Shown here: piece by piece, positions 42,005 to 49,254 of the stretch
Numbering within the stretch: position 1 is the stretch's first letter
How the letters are laid out: each line of letters opens with the position of its first letter
Made by a program: the position numbers and the translations under genes
Assembly (NCBI GenBank): GCA_963662645.2
Contig: OY759762.1
Coordinates: forward strand, 3,596,001 to 3,660,000
Direction of reading: 5' to 3'
Source of the DNA: Aldehydirespirator sp963662645
GTDB taxonomy: Bacteria; Actinomycetota; Acidimicrobiia; Acidimicrobiales; Aldehydirespiratoraceae
DNA: 64,000 bases
The notes under the pieces: model-generated
The model's database searches: none
The model's input: the letters and a program-made list of their open reading frames with translations, nothing else
What the model was told of the DNA's origin: nothing

Positions 42005-42813
42005 GCGTTCAGGTGAGCGCATCCGGTGCGCCCGGCGGCGGAATGGTGAGGCCGGTCGGGATCGTCACCGATATCGCGACGGTGGCCCGCCGCTCGGTCC
42101 GCAGCCTGTTGCGCGAGCCCGAGGCCATGGCGCCGGCGCTGATAATCCCGACGTTCTTCTTCATCGTCAACATCGGCGCGCTGGAGTCGTTCGTGGAGCG
42201 CACGCCCGGGATCGACTACCGGGCGTTCCAGATTCCCGTCGCCATCATCTTCGCGGTCACCGGCATCTCGCGGGCGTCGGTGCTGGTCATTGATATCCAG
42301 ACCGGCTACCTCAGCCGGATGCTGGTCACCCCGGTGCGCCGCAGCACCCTGCTGGTCGGCATGATGGTGGCCGACATCGTTCTGGCGGCAGCCCTGTCCC
42401 TGGTCGTGATCGCGATGGGCTTCGTCTTCGGTGTGCGTTTCGGAACGGGGCTGCTGGGGATCCTGGTCTTCCTGGCTCTGGCGGTGGCATGGAGCCTCTC
42501 GTTCACGGGATTCCCGTACACGGTGGCCCTGCGCACCGGGAACCCGGCCGCGGTCAACTCTTCGTTCCTGATCTTCTTTCCCTTCGCCTTCCTGACGCCG
42601 GCGTACGTGCCGCGCGATCTGATGACCGGCTGGATGCAGACTGTTGCCGCCTGGAACCCGGTCACCTACCTGCTCGAGGCCATGCGGTCGCTGCTGTCCG
42701 AGGGCTGGGACGCGTCCTCTCTGGGCAAGGGAATCGCGGCGATCGCCGGCTTGGGCGCCGTCACGTTCACGATGGCATTCCGGTCCCTGGCTCGCCGGGT
42801 GGCCACCGGCTAG
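42001..42813 (+). CDS. ABC-2 type permease
   Basis: 270 residues with six membrane spans, DrrB-like: EPEAMAPALIIPTFFFIVNIGALES near the N-terminus, and the family motif FAFLTPAYVPRDLMTGWMQTVAAWNPVTYLLEAMR near 195-230. Forms the exporter with the preceding ATPase. GTG 42001 overlaps its stop by 4 nt. Confidence 0.9.
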   Translation: MSVQVSASGAPGGGMVRPVGIVTDIATVARRSVRSLLREPEAMAPALIIPTFFFIVNIGALESFVERTPGIDYRAFQIPVAIIFAVTGISRASVLVIDIQTGYLSRMLVTPVRRSTLLVGMMVADIVLAAALSLVVIAMGFVFGVRFGTGLLGILVFLALAVAWSLSFTGFPYTVALRTGNPAAVNSSFLIFFPFAFLTPAYVPRDLMTGWMQTVAAWNPVTYLLEAMRSLLSEGWDASSLGKGIAAIAGLGAVTFTMAFRSLARRVATG

Positions 42814-42821
42814 AGCCTGGG

Positions 42822-42858
42822 CCCGAGCGGCCTGTGAGCGCAGCGAACATGAGCGGGA
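42822..42858 (+). repeat. dispersed 37-nt intergenic repeat, copy 3
   Basis: Same element as at 22083 and 27563 with two base changes, 9 nt after the permease stop. A shortened relative (ACGAGCGGGAGAC) is at 45202-45214. Confidence 0.65.
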
Positions 42859-42911
42859 GACACGGCTTGGGTGTTCTGCGCCTACTGTCTTGGGGCGGAT
42901 AGGGAGGCCAG

Positions 42912-43904
42912 TTGGAACCTGCGCTCGATGTGGTCGGTATCGGCAACGCCATCGTGGACGTGATCGCCGCGGTGGAGGACTCCTTCATCGGCGACCACAA
43001 CCTGGTCAAGGGGGCCATGACCCTGGTAGACGCCCAGCGGTCCGCCCAGCTGTACGAGGCCATGCCGCCGGGAATCGCGGCCTCCGGCGGATCGGCGGCC
43101 AACACGGCGGCCGGAGTCGCCTCCTTCGGGGGCCGGGCGGCCTTCATAGGCAAGGTGCGCGACGACCAGCTCGGAGACGTGTTCATACACGACATCCGGG
43201 CGACGGGGGTCTCCTTCGATGTGCCGCCCGCGCCGGACGGTCCCCCCACCGCCCGCTGCCTCGTACAGGTGACTCCCGATGCTGAGCGCACGATGAACAC
43301 CTGCCTGGGCACCGCCGCGCTGCTGGGGCCCCGCGATGTGGACACCGACCTGGTCGCCTCCGCCGGGATCACCTATTGCGAGGGATACCTATGGGACGTG
43401 CAGGTGGCCAAGGACGCCATCAGGGCGGCCATGGCGGCCGCGACGTCCGCCGGCAGGACGGTGGCCCTCGCGCTGAGCGACTCGTACTGCGTGGAACGGC
43501 ATCGCGACGAGTGGCTCGACCTGATCGAGGACCAGGTCGACGTGGTGTTCGCCAACGAGGCCGAGGTGTGCGCCCTGCACTCGACGGGCGACTTCGATGC
43601 GGCCCGCGACCGCACGGCCAAGATGGCCGGCACGGTCGTGATCACCCGCGGCGCGCAGGGCTCGGTGGGCGTTCGGGGCTCGGAGGTGGAAGTGGTCCCG
43701 GCGGTCGAGGTCGCGGAGATCGTCGACGCCACCGGTGCCGGCGACCTGTACGCCGCGGGGTTCCTGTGGGGACTTCGTCGGGGCGCGCCCCTGGCCCGCT
43801 GCGCACAGCTGGGCAGCCTGGCCGCGGCCGAGGTCATCAGCCACGCCGGCGCCCGTCCCCGGGTGGCGTTGTCGCGACTCGCGGCGCAGCGCGGGCTCGC
43901 CTAG
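42912..43904 (+). CDS. PfkB-family sugar/nucleoside kinase (adenosine kinase-like)
   Basis: 330 residues. Ribokinase fold: N-terminal DVVGIGNAIVDVIA, GGSAANTAAGVASFGG near 58-73, and the catalytic DATGAGDLYAAGFLWGLRRG near 271-290 with the base aspartate in GAGD. The GxGNAIVDVxA start resembles bacterial adenosine kinases. TTG 42912 has an AGGGAGG site. The stop overlaps the next gene by one base pair set (TAGTG). Confidence 0.85.
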   Translation: MEPALDVVGIGNAIVDVIAAVEDSFIGDHNLVKGAMTLVDAQRSAQLYEAMPPGIAASGGSAANTAAGVASFGGRAAFIGKVRDDQLGDVFIHDIRATGVSFDVPPAPDGPPTARCLVQVTPDAERTMNTCLGTAALLGPRDVDTDLVASAGITYCEGYLWDVQVAKDAIRAAMAAATSAGRTVALALSDSYCVERHRDEWLDLIEDQVDVVFANEAEVCALHSTGDFDAARDRTAKMAGTVVITRGAQGSVGVRGSEVEVVPAVEVAEIVDATGAGDLYAAGFLWGLRRGAPLARCAQLGSLAAAEVISHAGARPRVALSRLAAQRGLA

Positions 43905-44347
43905 TGGCGACCATCCGGGTCTCGACGGCGGTGCCTGCCGCGCCTGAGGCGGTGTGGGAGGACCTGCGCCGCATAGACCGCCATGTGGAGTGGATGAGCG
44001 ACGCTGAATCGATCCGCTTCATGACCGATGACACCGAGGGTGTGGGGGTGCGCTTCGAGTGCGTCACGCGGCTGGGTCCTCTCCGGTTGATCGATCGGAT
44101 GGAGGTCACCGATTGGCGCGACGGGGCGGCGATGGGGATCCGTCACCACGGCGCGGTCTCCGGTGTCGGGCAGTTCCGGCTCACGCCGTTCACGACACCC
44201 GGCGGCGAGGCCCATACGCGCTTCGAGTGGAGCGAGACCCTGCGATTCCCGTGGTGGATGGGTGGCCCAATCGGCGCGGCGGTGGCCCGGCCGGTGCTCA
44301 GAGCCGTCTGGGAGCGCAATCTGCGCAGGTTCGCGGCCCGATTCTGA
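43904..44347 (+). CDS. SRPBCC (START-like) ligand-binding protein
   Basis: 147 residues from GTG 43904. Polyketide-cyclase/START fold: VSTAVPAAPEAVWEDLRRID, then WMSDAESIRF, GVGVRFECVTRLGPLRLIDRMEVTDW and a C-terminal helix VARPVLRAVWERNLRRFAARF. Binds a hydrophobic ligand in a helix-grip cavity; the ligand is unknown. Overlaps the PfkB stop, so the two are co-translated. Confidence 0.82.
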   Translation: MATIRVSTAVPAAPEAVWEDLRRIDRHVEWMSDAESIRFMTDDTEGVGVRFECVTRLGPLRLIDRMEVTDWRDGAAMGIRHHGAVSGVGQFRLTPFTTPGGEAHTRFEWSETLRFPWWMGGPIGAAVARPVLRAVWERNLRRFAARF

Positions 44348-44427
44348 GCGACCGTCCGAGCCCGAGTGCGTCTCCGGGCAGCGTCCTGTCATGGGACGCA
44401 CCCCGTCTCCCACATGCCGGCTGCGTC

Positions 44428-44550
44428 TCTATATGTGTCTATATGTGCGTCTCTATATGACTTGAGTCGTTGTGTCTGGTCCGCTGCGGCTAATACAATC
44501 ATAGATCATGTCGATACCTATCCGACAATAATAGTTATTATCAGGTCGGA
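44428..44550 (+). promoter_or_regulatory. TetR-gene promoter with palindromic operator and TCTATATG repeats
   Basis: TCTATATG occurs three times (44428, 44438, 44452). TTGTGT-18-TACAAT (44470-44499) is a likely promoter. Right after it lies a 30-bp inverted repeat: TCCGAC (44521-44526) and GTCGGA (44545-44550), with an inner ATAATA-GT-TATTAT (44528-44541). The site ends 7 nt before the tetR ATG, fitting autorepression. Confidence 0.6.
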
Positions 44551-44557
44551 CCCAGAA

Positions 44558-45178
44558 ATGGCACCTGACTCAAGCAACGGCTCGACCGGCCGGGCGCGCG
44601 ATGTCACCGAGCGCCTGCTGGCCGCGGCCGTCGCCGCGTTCGCGGAGCACGGATTCGAGGCGGCCACCGTTTCCGACATAGCCCGGCGCGCCGGTCTCAC
44701 CACCGGCGCGATCTACGCTCGCTGGCGCGGCAAGCGGGATCTGATCGTCGGCGCCGTGCGCCACATCGTTCCTCAGTGCATGCAAGTTCCGCTGGCGAGC
44801 CCCGAGGCTCCCGCGCGTGAGAGACTCGCGCAGGTGGGCGCGGATCTCGTGTCCAGCGACAACGTCGTGGCGCGGATTGTGATGCTCGAGGCTTTCGTCA
44901 GCGCGCGGCGCGATGACAGCTTCCGTGACGCGGTCGCCCACTCCATGAAGGAGGAGGCCACCAAGCTGGGTGCTGTCGTCTCCGAGGGCAAGGTCGAAGG
45001 ATCCGTCGATCCCGAACTGAGCACCGATGCCATAGTCGCCCTGTACCAGGCCCTGAGCCTCGGCATGCATCTGGTCATCTCGTCACAGCCGGAGGACAGT
45101 CGTATGCCCGCCGGGGAATGGGAGGAGCTGATGTCGAGGCTGATCGAAGCGATGAGCCCAGGGTCTGCACAGCACTAG
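44558..45178 (+). CDS. TetR-family transcriptional regulator
   Basis: 206 residues. N-terminal HTH: RLLAAAVAAFAEHGFEAATVSDIARRAGLTTGAIYARWRGKRDLI (about 20-65), then an all-helical ligand domain. The start ATG 44558 is right after a palindrome, so it probably controls itself. No obvious target gene is divergent; the SRPBCC/PfkB pair upstream is a possibility. Confidence 0.9.
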   Translation: MAPDSSNGSTGRARDVTERLLAAAVAAFAEHGFEAATVSDIARRAGLTTGAIYARWRGKRDLIVGAVRHIVPQCMQVPLASPEAPARERLAQVGADLVSSDNVVARIVMLEAFVSARRDDSFRDAVAHSMKEEATKLGAVVSEGKVEGSVDPELSTDAIVALYQALSLGMHLVISSQPEDSRMPAGEWEELMSRLIEAMSPGSAQH

Positions 45179-45200
45179 GGGTTGCGACTAGGGGTTGCGA
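45175..45200 (+). repeat. 13-nt tandem pair at the tetR stop
   Basis: CTAGGGGTTGCGA occurs twice in direct succession and includes the tetR TAG. Another junction duplication. Confidence 0.6.
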
Positions 45201-45239
45201 ACACGAGCGGGAGACAACGCTGTTCGACGCGAGGCGATG

Positions 45240-45857
45240 TCAACCCTCCGCAAGGCCTCCGAATGTCGGCTTGTAGCGCAGTTCGAGGTCGCCCAGGCGC
45301 ACCAGCATCGATGCGATCCAGCCGCCGAGCGCATTGAAGTGCTTGTCGAGTTCGGCGCCGTCTGACAGGCCGGCCTCGTCGAGTTCGTAGGCGCCCTCGT
45401 AGCTGACATCGATGGCGTACTCGGTCGCGTCGGCGTCGTCGAGATCCTCGGCGTACAGCGATTCGACCCTGGGACCGCCCCGTGCGAGCGGCTCGCTGCC
45501 GATGTCGGGGCTGGTGTGGGGCAGGACGCCCAGGACCATCGCGGGCTCGGGCGACTCGGCCAGGCACTGGGCCCGCAACAGGATCTTGATCTCGATGCGA
45601 GGCGGCTCGGCGTAGCCGTCGCCCGCGTACCAGCTCAAGTAGGTGGCCTGAGACGATGTTGGCCACACACAGCTGACGTCTGCGCACACTCTGGGCGGTT
45701 GCCCCTCCCCGGGGAGGGCGTACGAGTTCTCCCAGGAGATGTCGCCCGCCAGCACGTCGGTCTGGAACCGCTCCTCACCCGCCTGCCGTTCCAGCAGAGC
45801 ATCCTCGAAAGCGTCGCGCAGTGCGCCGATGGCGTCGGTGAAGACATGGTCGAGCAT
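45240..45857 (-). CDS. hypothetical protein next to lacI
   Basis: 205 residues from ATG 45857, 2 nt after the lacI stop. Acidic, globular-looking, no signal or membrane segment: MLDHVFTDAIGALRDAFEDALLE at the start, a W-rich centre (SWENSYALPGEGQPPRVCAD, YLSWYAGDGYAEPPRIEIK) and a C-terminal LGGWIASMLVRLGDLELRYK. Family not recognised. Tight coupling to lacI suggests a shared role, perhaps in ligand sensing for the catabolic operon, but that is only context. Confidence 0.6.
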   Translation of the reverse strand: MLDHVFTDAIGALRDAFEDALLERQAGEERFQTDVLAGDISWENSYALPGEGQPPRVCADVSCVWPTSSQATYLSWYAGDGYAEPPRIEIKILLRAQCLAESPEPAMVLGVLPHTSPDIGSEPLARGGPRVESLYAEDLDDADATEYAIDVSYEGAYELDEAGLSDGAELDKHFNALGGWIASMLVRLGDLELRYKPTFGGLAEG

Positions 45858-45859
45858 CG

Positions 45860-46903
45860 TCAGGTCCCGAGCGGGCCGGAGGCTGCGCCGGGCCGGCACG
45901 ACCCGTTGGAGGGCGGTCCCGTAGTGCCCCGCACCACCAGTTCCGGCTTCAGCGTGTGGCGGATCGGCTCGCCGGAGCCGTCGGACAGGCGCTCGAGGAG
46001 CGTGCCGACCGCGAGCCGGCCCATGGCGAGCTTCGGCTGATTGATGGTGGTGAGCGACAGGTGGCGCAACGCCGAGATGAAGGTGTTGTCGAAGCCGACC
46101 AGCGACACGTCGCCGGGCACGGCCATGCCGGCGTCGGCCAGGCGGTTGAGCGCCCCGGCCGCGAGCAGATCGTTGAAAGCGAAGATGGCGGTGGGCGGAT
46201 CCTTCTGAGCCAGCAGAGCGTCGATGACTGCCAGCGCGTCGGCCTCGTCGTCGCCCGCGGGGCGGACGTCGATGAGTTCGCCGATGCCTGCGGCTCGCAT
46301 GCCCGACTCGTAGCCCGCACGACGCTCCGCGGCGGACACGTTGTCGCCCCCGTCTATGTGGACGATGCGGGTGTGGCCCAGCGCGGCCAGGTGCTCCACG
46401 GCCAGCTCGGCTCCCCGGCGGTCGTCGGTGCCGACGGTGTCGGTGCCGGGATGGACGGTACCGCTGGCCACCATCACGCACGGCGTGGCCGTGCCGACCC
46501 GAGCCATGTCGTCGTCGGTGAGGCGGGCGCCGACCAGGGCCATGCCCTCCACCCGCAGCTGCAGGAAGGTCTCGACGGCGTCCACCTCGCGCCGGGCATC
46601 GCGGTGGCCGTTGAGGATGAGCGCCGTGAAGCCGTGGTCGGCGGCCTCCGCCTCGATCCCGTCGACGACTTCGCCGAAGAACGGGTTCCTGAGGTCGTCG
46701 ACGAGCACGCCGATGGTCTGGGTGCGCCTCTTCGCCAGCTGGCGGGCCGCAAGGTTGGGCCGGTAGCCCAGTTCTTCGGCGGCGCGGAGCACGGACTCCC
46801 GCTTCTCGTCGGAGACCTGCGGCGAGTTGTTCATGACCAGCGACACGAGCGCGCGCGACACCTTGGCCCGCTCGGCGACGTCCTCCATGGTCGGGCGGCT
46901 CAT
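45860..46903 (-). CDS. LacI-family regulator of the inositol-type operon
   Basis: 347 residues. N-terminal HTH MEDVAERAKVSRALVSLVMN and hinge YRPNLAARQLAKRR, then a periplasmic-binding-like sensor (TIGVLVDDLRNPFFGEVVDGIE; IFAFNDLLAAGALNRLADAG). Divergent from the catabolic operon, with two AGCGCT-centred operators between them, the classic LacI half-site. The ligand is likely an inositol derivative. Confidence 0.92.
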   Translation of the reverse strand: MSRPTMEDVAERAKVSRALVSLVMNNSPQVSDEKRESVLRAAEELGYRPNLAARQLAKRRTQTIGVLVDDLRNPFFGEVVDGIEAEAADHGFTALILNGHRDARREVDAVETFLQLRVEGMALVGARLTDDDMARVGTATPCVMVASGTVHPGTDTVGTDDRRGAELAVEHLAALGHTRIVHIDGGDNVSAAERRAGYESGMRAAGIGELIDVRPAGDDEADALAVIDALLAQKDPPTAIFAFNDLLAAGALNRLADAGMAVPGDVSLVGFDNTFISALRHLSLTTINQPKLAMGRLAVGTLLERLSDGSGEPIRHTLKPELVVRGTTGPPSNGSCRPGAASGPLGT

Positions 46904-46922
46904 GTCAATTCCGGTGAGCGGC

Positions 46923-46985
46923 TTGACATGTCACGCGGGGCACGATAGACCATTAGAGCGCTCTAATTCAAAATAGAGCGCTCCA
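46923..46985. promoter_or_regulatory. catabolic-operon promoter with two LacI-type operators
   Basis: TTGACA (46923-46928), 17-nt spacer, TAGACC (46946-46951). Directly downstream lie TTAGAGCGCTCTAA (46953-46966, perfect palindrome) and TAGAGCGCTCCA (46974-46985). Their centres are 20 bp apart, two helical turns, over the transcription start. Confidence 0.7.
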
Positions 46986-47016
46986 ATTTCAGGCCTGGCG
47001 GGGGGTTGAACGGGAT

Positions 47017-47075
47017 ATGCCGGTGGAAGGCGCCAAGCCCAAGACAGCATGCGGGCCGGTCGCGGCCATCTGATG
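47017..47075 (+). other. 18-codon leader ORF coupled to the iolE-like start
   Basis: ATG 47017 reads MPVEGAKPKTACGPVAAI to a TGA that shares its A with ATG 47073 (TGATG). It is the first ORF of the operon. This is why 47073 rather than 47049 is taken as the start of the next gene. Confidence 0.35.
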
Positions 47076-48023
47076 ACGGCCGCCGTAGGCACCGCGCTGC
47101 TGGACCGGGTGGCCACCGCCCCCATCAGCTGGGGCGTCTGCGAGGTGCCGGGGTGGGGATACCAGCTCCCCGCCGAGCGGGTGCTGGCCGAGATGGCCGC
47201 GGCCGGCTTCACCCACACCGAGCTGGGCTCCCTCGGATACCTGCCGACCGAGCCGGAGCGGCTGCGCACGATGCTCGATGCCCACGGCTTGCGCCTGCTG
47301 GGAGGATTCGTGCCGCTGGTCCTGCACGACCCGAGCCGCGCCGCCGACACCCGCGCCGCGGCCGACCGCTGGGCCGAGCTGATCGGCGGCGCCGGCGGGC
47401 GGTTCTTCGTGACCTGCGCCGTCAGCCACCCCGACCACTGGCGCCAGCGGCCGCTCACCGATGCGGAGTGGGCCTCACTGTGCGGCTTCCTTGATGAGAT
47501 CGATGCGATGGCGGGCGCGCACGGCCTGGTGCAGGTCTTCCACTCGCACTTCGGCTCGCTGGTCGAGACCGACGCGGAGCTGGCCCGGGTCCTGGAGGGC
47601 TCCGACGTTCCGCTCGTATTGGACACTGCGCACATCACCATCGGCGGGACCGACGTCGTGGAACTTCTGGATCGCTACGCGCACCGCGTGGGCCTCGTCC
47701 ACCTCAAGGACTTGGATCCCGCCCTCGAGGCGCGCTTGACGGCGGGGGAGCTGTCGCTCATGGAGGCCGTGCAACGCGGCCTGTTCCCGCCCCTAGGTCG
47801 AGGAGAGGTGGCGATCACCGAGATCGTCGCTCGTCTCGAAGAGTCAGGACGAGACCTCTGGTACGTCCTGGAGCAGGATGCGGCCATCGCAGAGGGCGAC
47901 CTCGCCGCGGTGGCCTGGCTCCGGCGCAACGCCGACCTGAGCCTGGACTTCCTGCGAGGTCTGGTGCCCGCCCGCGCGGGCAGCGGAGCAATGTACAACA
48001 ACCACCGATTCCCGGAGGGATAA
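47073..48023 (+). CDS. IolE/MocC-like TIM-barrel isomerase or dehydratase
   Basis: 316 residues of the xylose-isomerase-like (AP endonuclease 2) fold: VATAPISWGVCEVPGWGYQL at about 12-31, then MAAAGFTHTELGSLGYLP, HSHFGSLVET, LVLDTAHITIGG and VGLVHLKDLD, which supply the metal-binding E, D, H and E residues. This is the pattern of inosose dehydratase IolE and of MocC from rhizopine catabolism. Some relatives are isomerases. First enzyme gene after the LacI operators. ATG 47049 is an alternative start. Confidence 0.82.
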   Translation: MTAAVGTALLDRVATAPISWGVCEVPGWGYQLPAERVLAEMAAAGFTHTELGSLGYLPTEPERLRTMLDAHGLRLLGGFVPLVLHDPSRAADTRAAADRWAELIGGAGGRFFVTCAVSHPDHWRQRPLTDAEWASLCGFLDEIDAMAGAHGLVQVFHSHFGSLVETDAELARVLEGSDVPLVLDTAHITIGGTDVVELLDRYAHRVGLVHLKDLDPALEARLTAGELSLMEAVQRGLFPPLGRGEVAITEIVARLEESGRDLWYVLEQDAAIAEGDLAAVAWLRRNADLSLDFLRGLVPARAGSGAMYNNHRFPEG

Positions 48024-48029
48024 ACAAAA

Positions 48030-49070
48030 ATGTCAAGACTATTGAAGCTGCTCGCCGTGGTGCTCGCCATCGGCCTCGTGGCCGCATCCTGCGGCGACGA
48101 CGACGGCGACGACGTAGCCGAGCCCGCTGCGCCGGCCGAGGAGGCGCCCGCCGAAGAGGCCGCCCCGGCGACCACCGCGGCCGACGACGTCGTGGAGACG
48201 CAGGGCTGCGACCACACGTTCCACGTGATCACCCATGGTGACTCCGGAGTGTTCTGGTCCGTGGTCGAGGTGGCCGTGGCGGACGCCGCGGCAGCGATCG
48301 GCTGCGACGTCGTGTACTTCGGCTCGAACAACGACGCCCTGGCCCAGGCCCAGGAGATCGAGGCCGCCGTGGCGTCGGGCTCCTCGGGCATCGCCATCTC
48401 GCTGGCAGACCCGGCCGGCGTGAGCGACGCCGCCGCCGGCGTCGTCGCAGCCGGCATCCCGCTGTACACGCTCAACTCGGGCGTGAACAACTACAAGGAA
48501 CTCGGCGCCGTCACCCACGTCGGCCAGACCGAGGTCGTGGCCGGCAACGGCGCGGGCGAGCGCTTCAACGCGCTGGGCGCCACCCACGTGCTGTGCGCCC
48601 GCCAGGAGCAGTCCAACGTGGCGCTCGAGGAGCGCTGCGAGGGCCTGGCCGAGACGTTCAACGGCGACGTGACCTCCGAGTTCGTCGGCCTCGACGCCAA
48701 TCCCGACGAGCAGCAGAACAGCATCGCGGCCCTCCTGCAGGCCGATCCGTCCATCGACGGCGTCCTCGGCGTCGGCCCGAACCTGCCTCTGCGGGCTCTG
48801 GCCGCGGGCGAGCAGGCCGGACGCGATCTGGTGATCGGCGGCTTCGACCTCTCCGGCGACCTCATCGACGCCATCGAGGCCGGCGACGTGGCCTTCACCG
48901 TCGACCAGCAGCAGTATCTGCAGGGTTACCTGCCGGTGGTCCTCATGTACCTCCAGGCCACCAACCAGAACACCGCCGGCGGCGGTCTGCCCATCCTCAC
49001 GGGCCCGGGCTTCGTGGACACCGCGAACGCCTCCGTCGTCAAGGCTCTGGTGCAGCAGGGCACACGCTGA
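48030..49070 (+). CDS. sugar/inositol ABC transporter binding lipoprotein (MocB/IbpA-like)
   Basis: 346 residues. Lipoprotein signal MSRLLKLLAVVLAIGLVAAS with lipobox cysteine at 21, an Asp/Glu/Ala-rich spacer to about 55, then a type I periplasmic-binding fold (HGDSGVFWSVVEVAVADAAA, GIAISLADPAGVSDAAAGVV, DGVLGVGPNLPLRALAAGEQ). This class binds ribose, galactose, myo-inositol and related cyclitols, and fits the downstream permease and ATPase. Confidence 0.9.
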   Translation: MSRLLKLLAVVLAIGLVAASCGDDDGDDVAEPAAPAEEAPAEEAAPATTAADDVVETQGCDHTFHVITHGDSGVFWSVVEVAVADAAAAIGCDVVYFGSNNDALAQAQEIEAAVASGSSGIAISLADPAGVSDAAAGVVAAGIPLYTLNSGVNNYKELGAVTHVGQTEVVAGNGAGERFNALGATHVLCARQEQSNVALEERCEGLAETFNGDVTSEFVGLDANPDEQQNSIAALLQADPSIDGVLGVGPNLPLRALAAGEQAGRDLVIGGFDLSGDLIDAIEAGDVAFTVDQQQYLQGYLPVVLMYLQATNQNTAGGGLPILTGPGFVDTANASVVKALVQQGTR

Positions 49071-49142
49071 TCAACTGACTCAGCAGTCGGGGCGGCCGAC
49101 GACACGTCCAACTCGCCCCCTCTGCTAACTTCCCCCCAGCGC

Positions 49143-49167
49143 GGGGCCTGCCCCTGGGGCAGGCCCC
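49143..49167 (+). promoter_or_regulatory. GC-rich hairpin between binding-protein and permease genes
   Basis: GGGGCCTGCCCC (49143-49154) and GGGGCAGGCCCC (49156-49167) are inverse copies. Like the hairpin at 38665 it follows a binding-protein gene and probably favours that message over the permease. Confidence 0.6.
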
Positions 49168-49254
49168 GGTGCTGGGCGGGATCATGGGAAAGCGTCCGGT
49201 CGCTACGAGGCCCCCGGACGACCGGCTTGAGCCAACTAGCCATTGGGGGATCAC

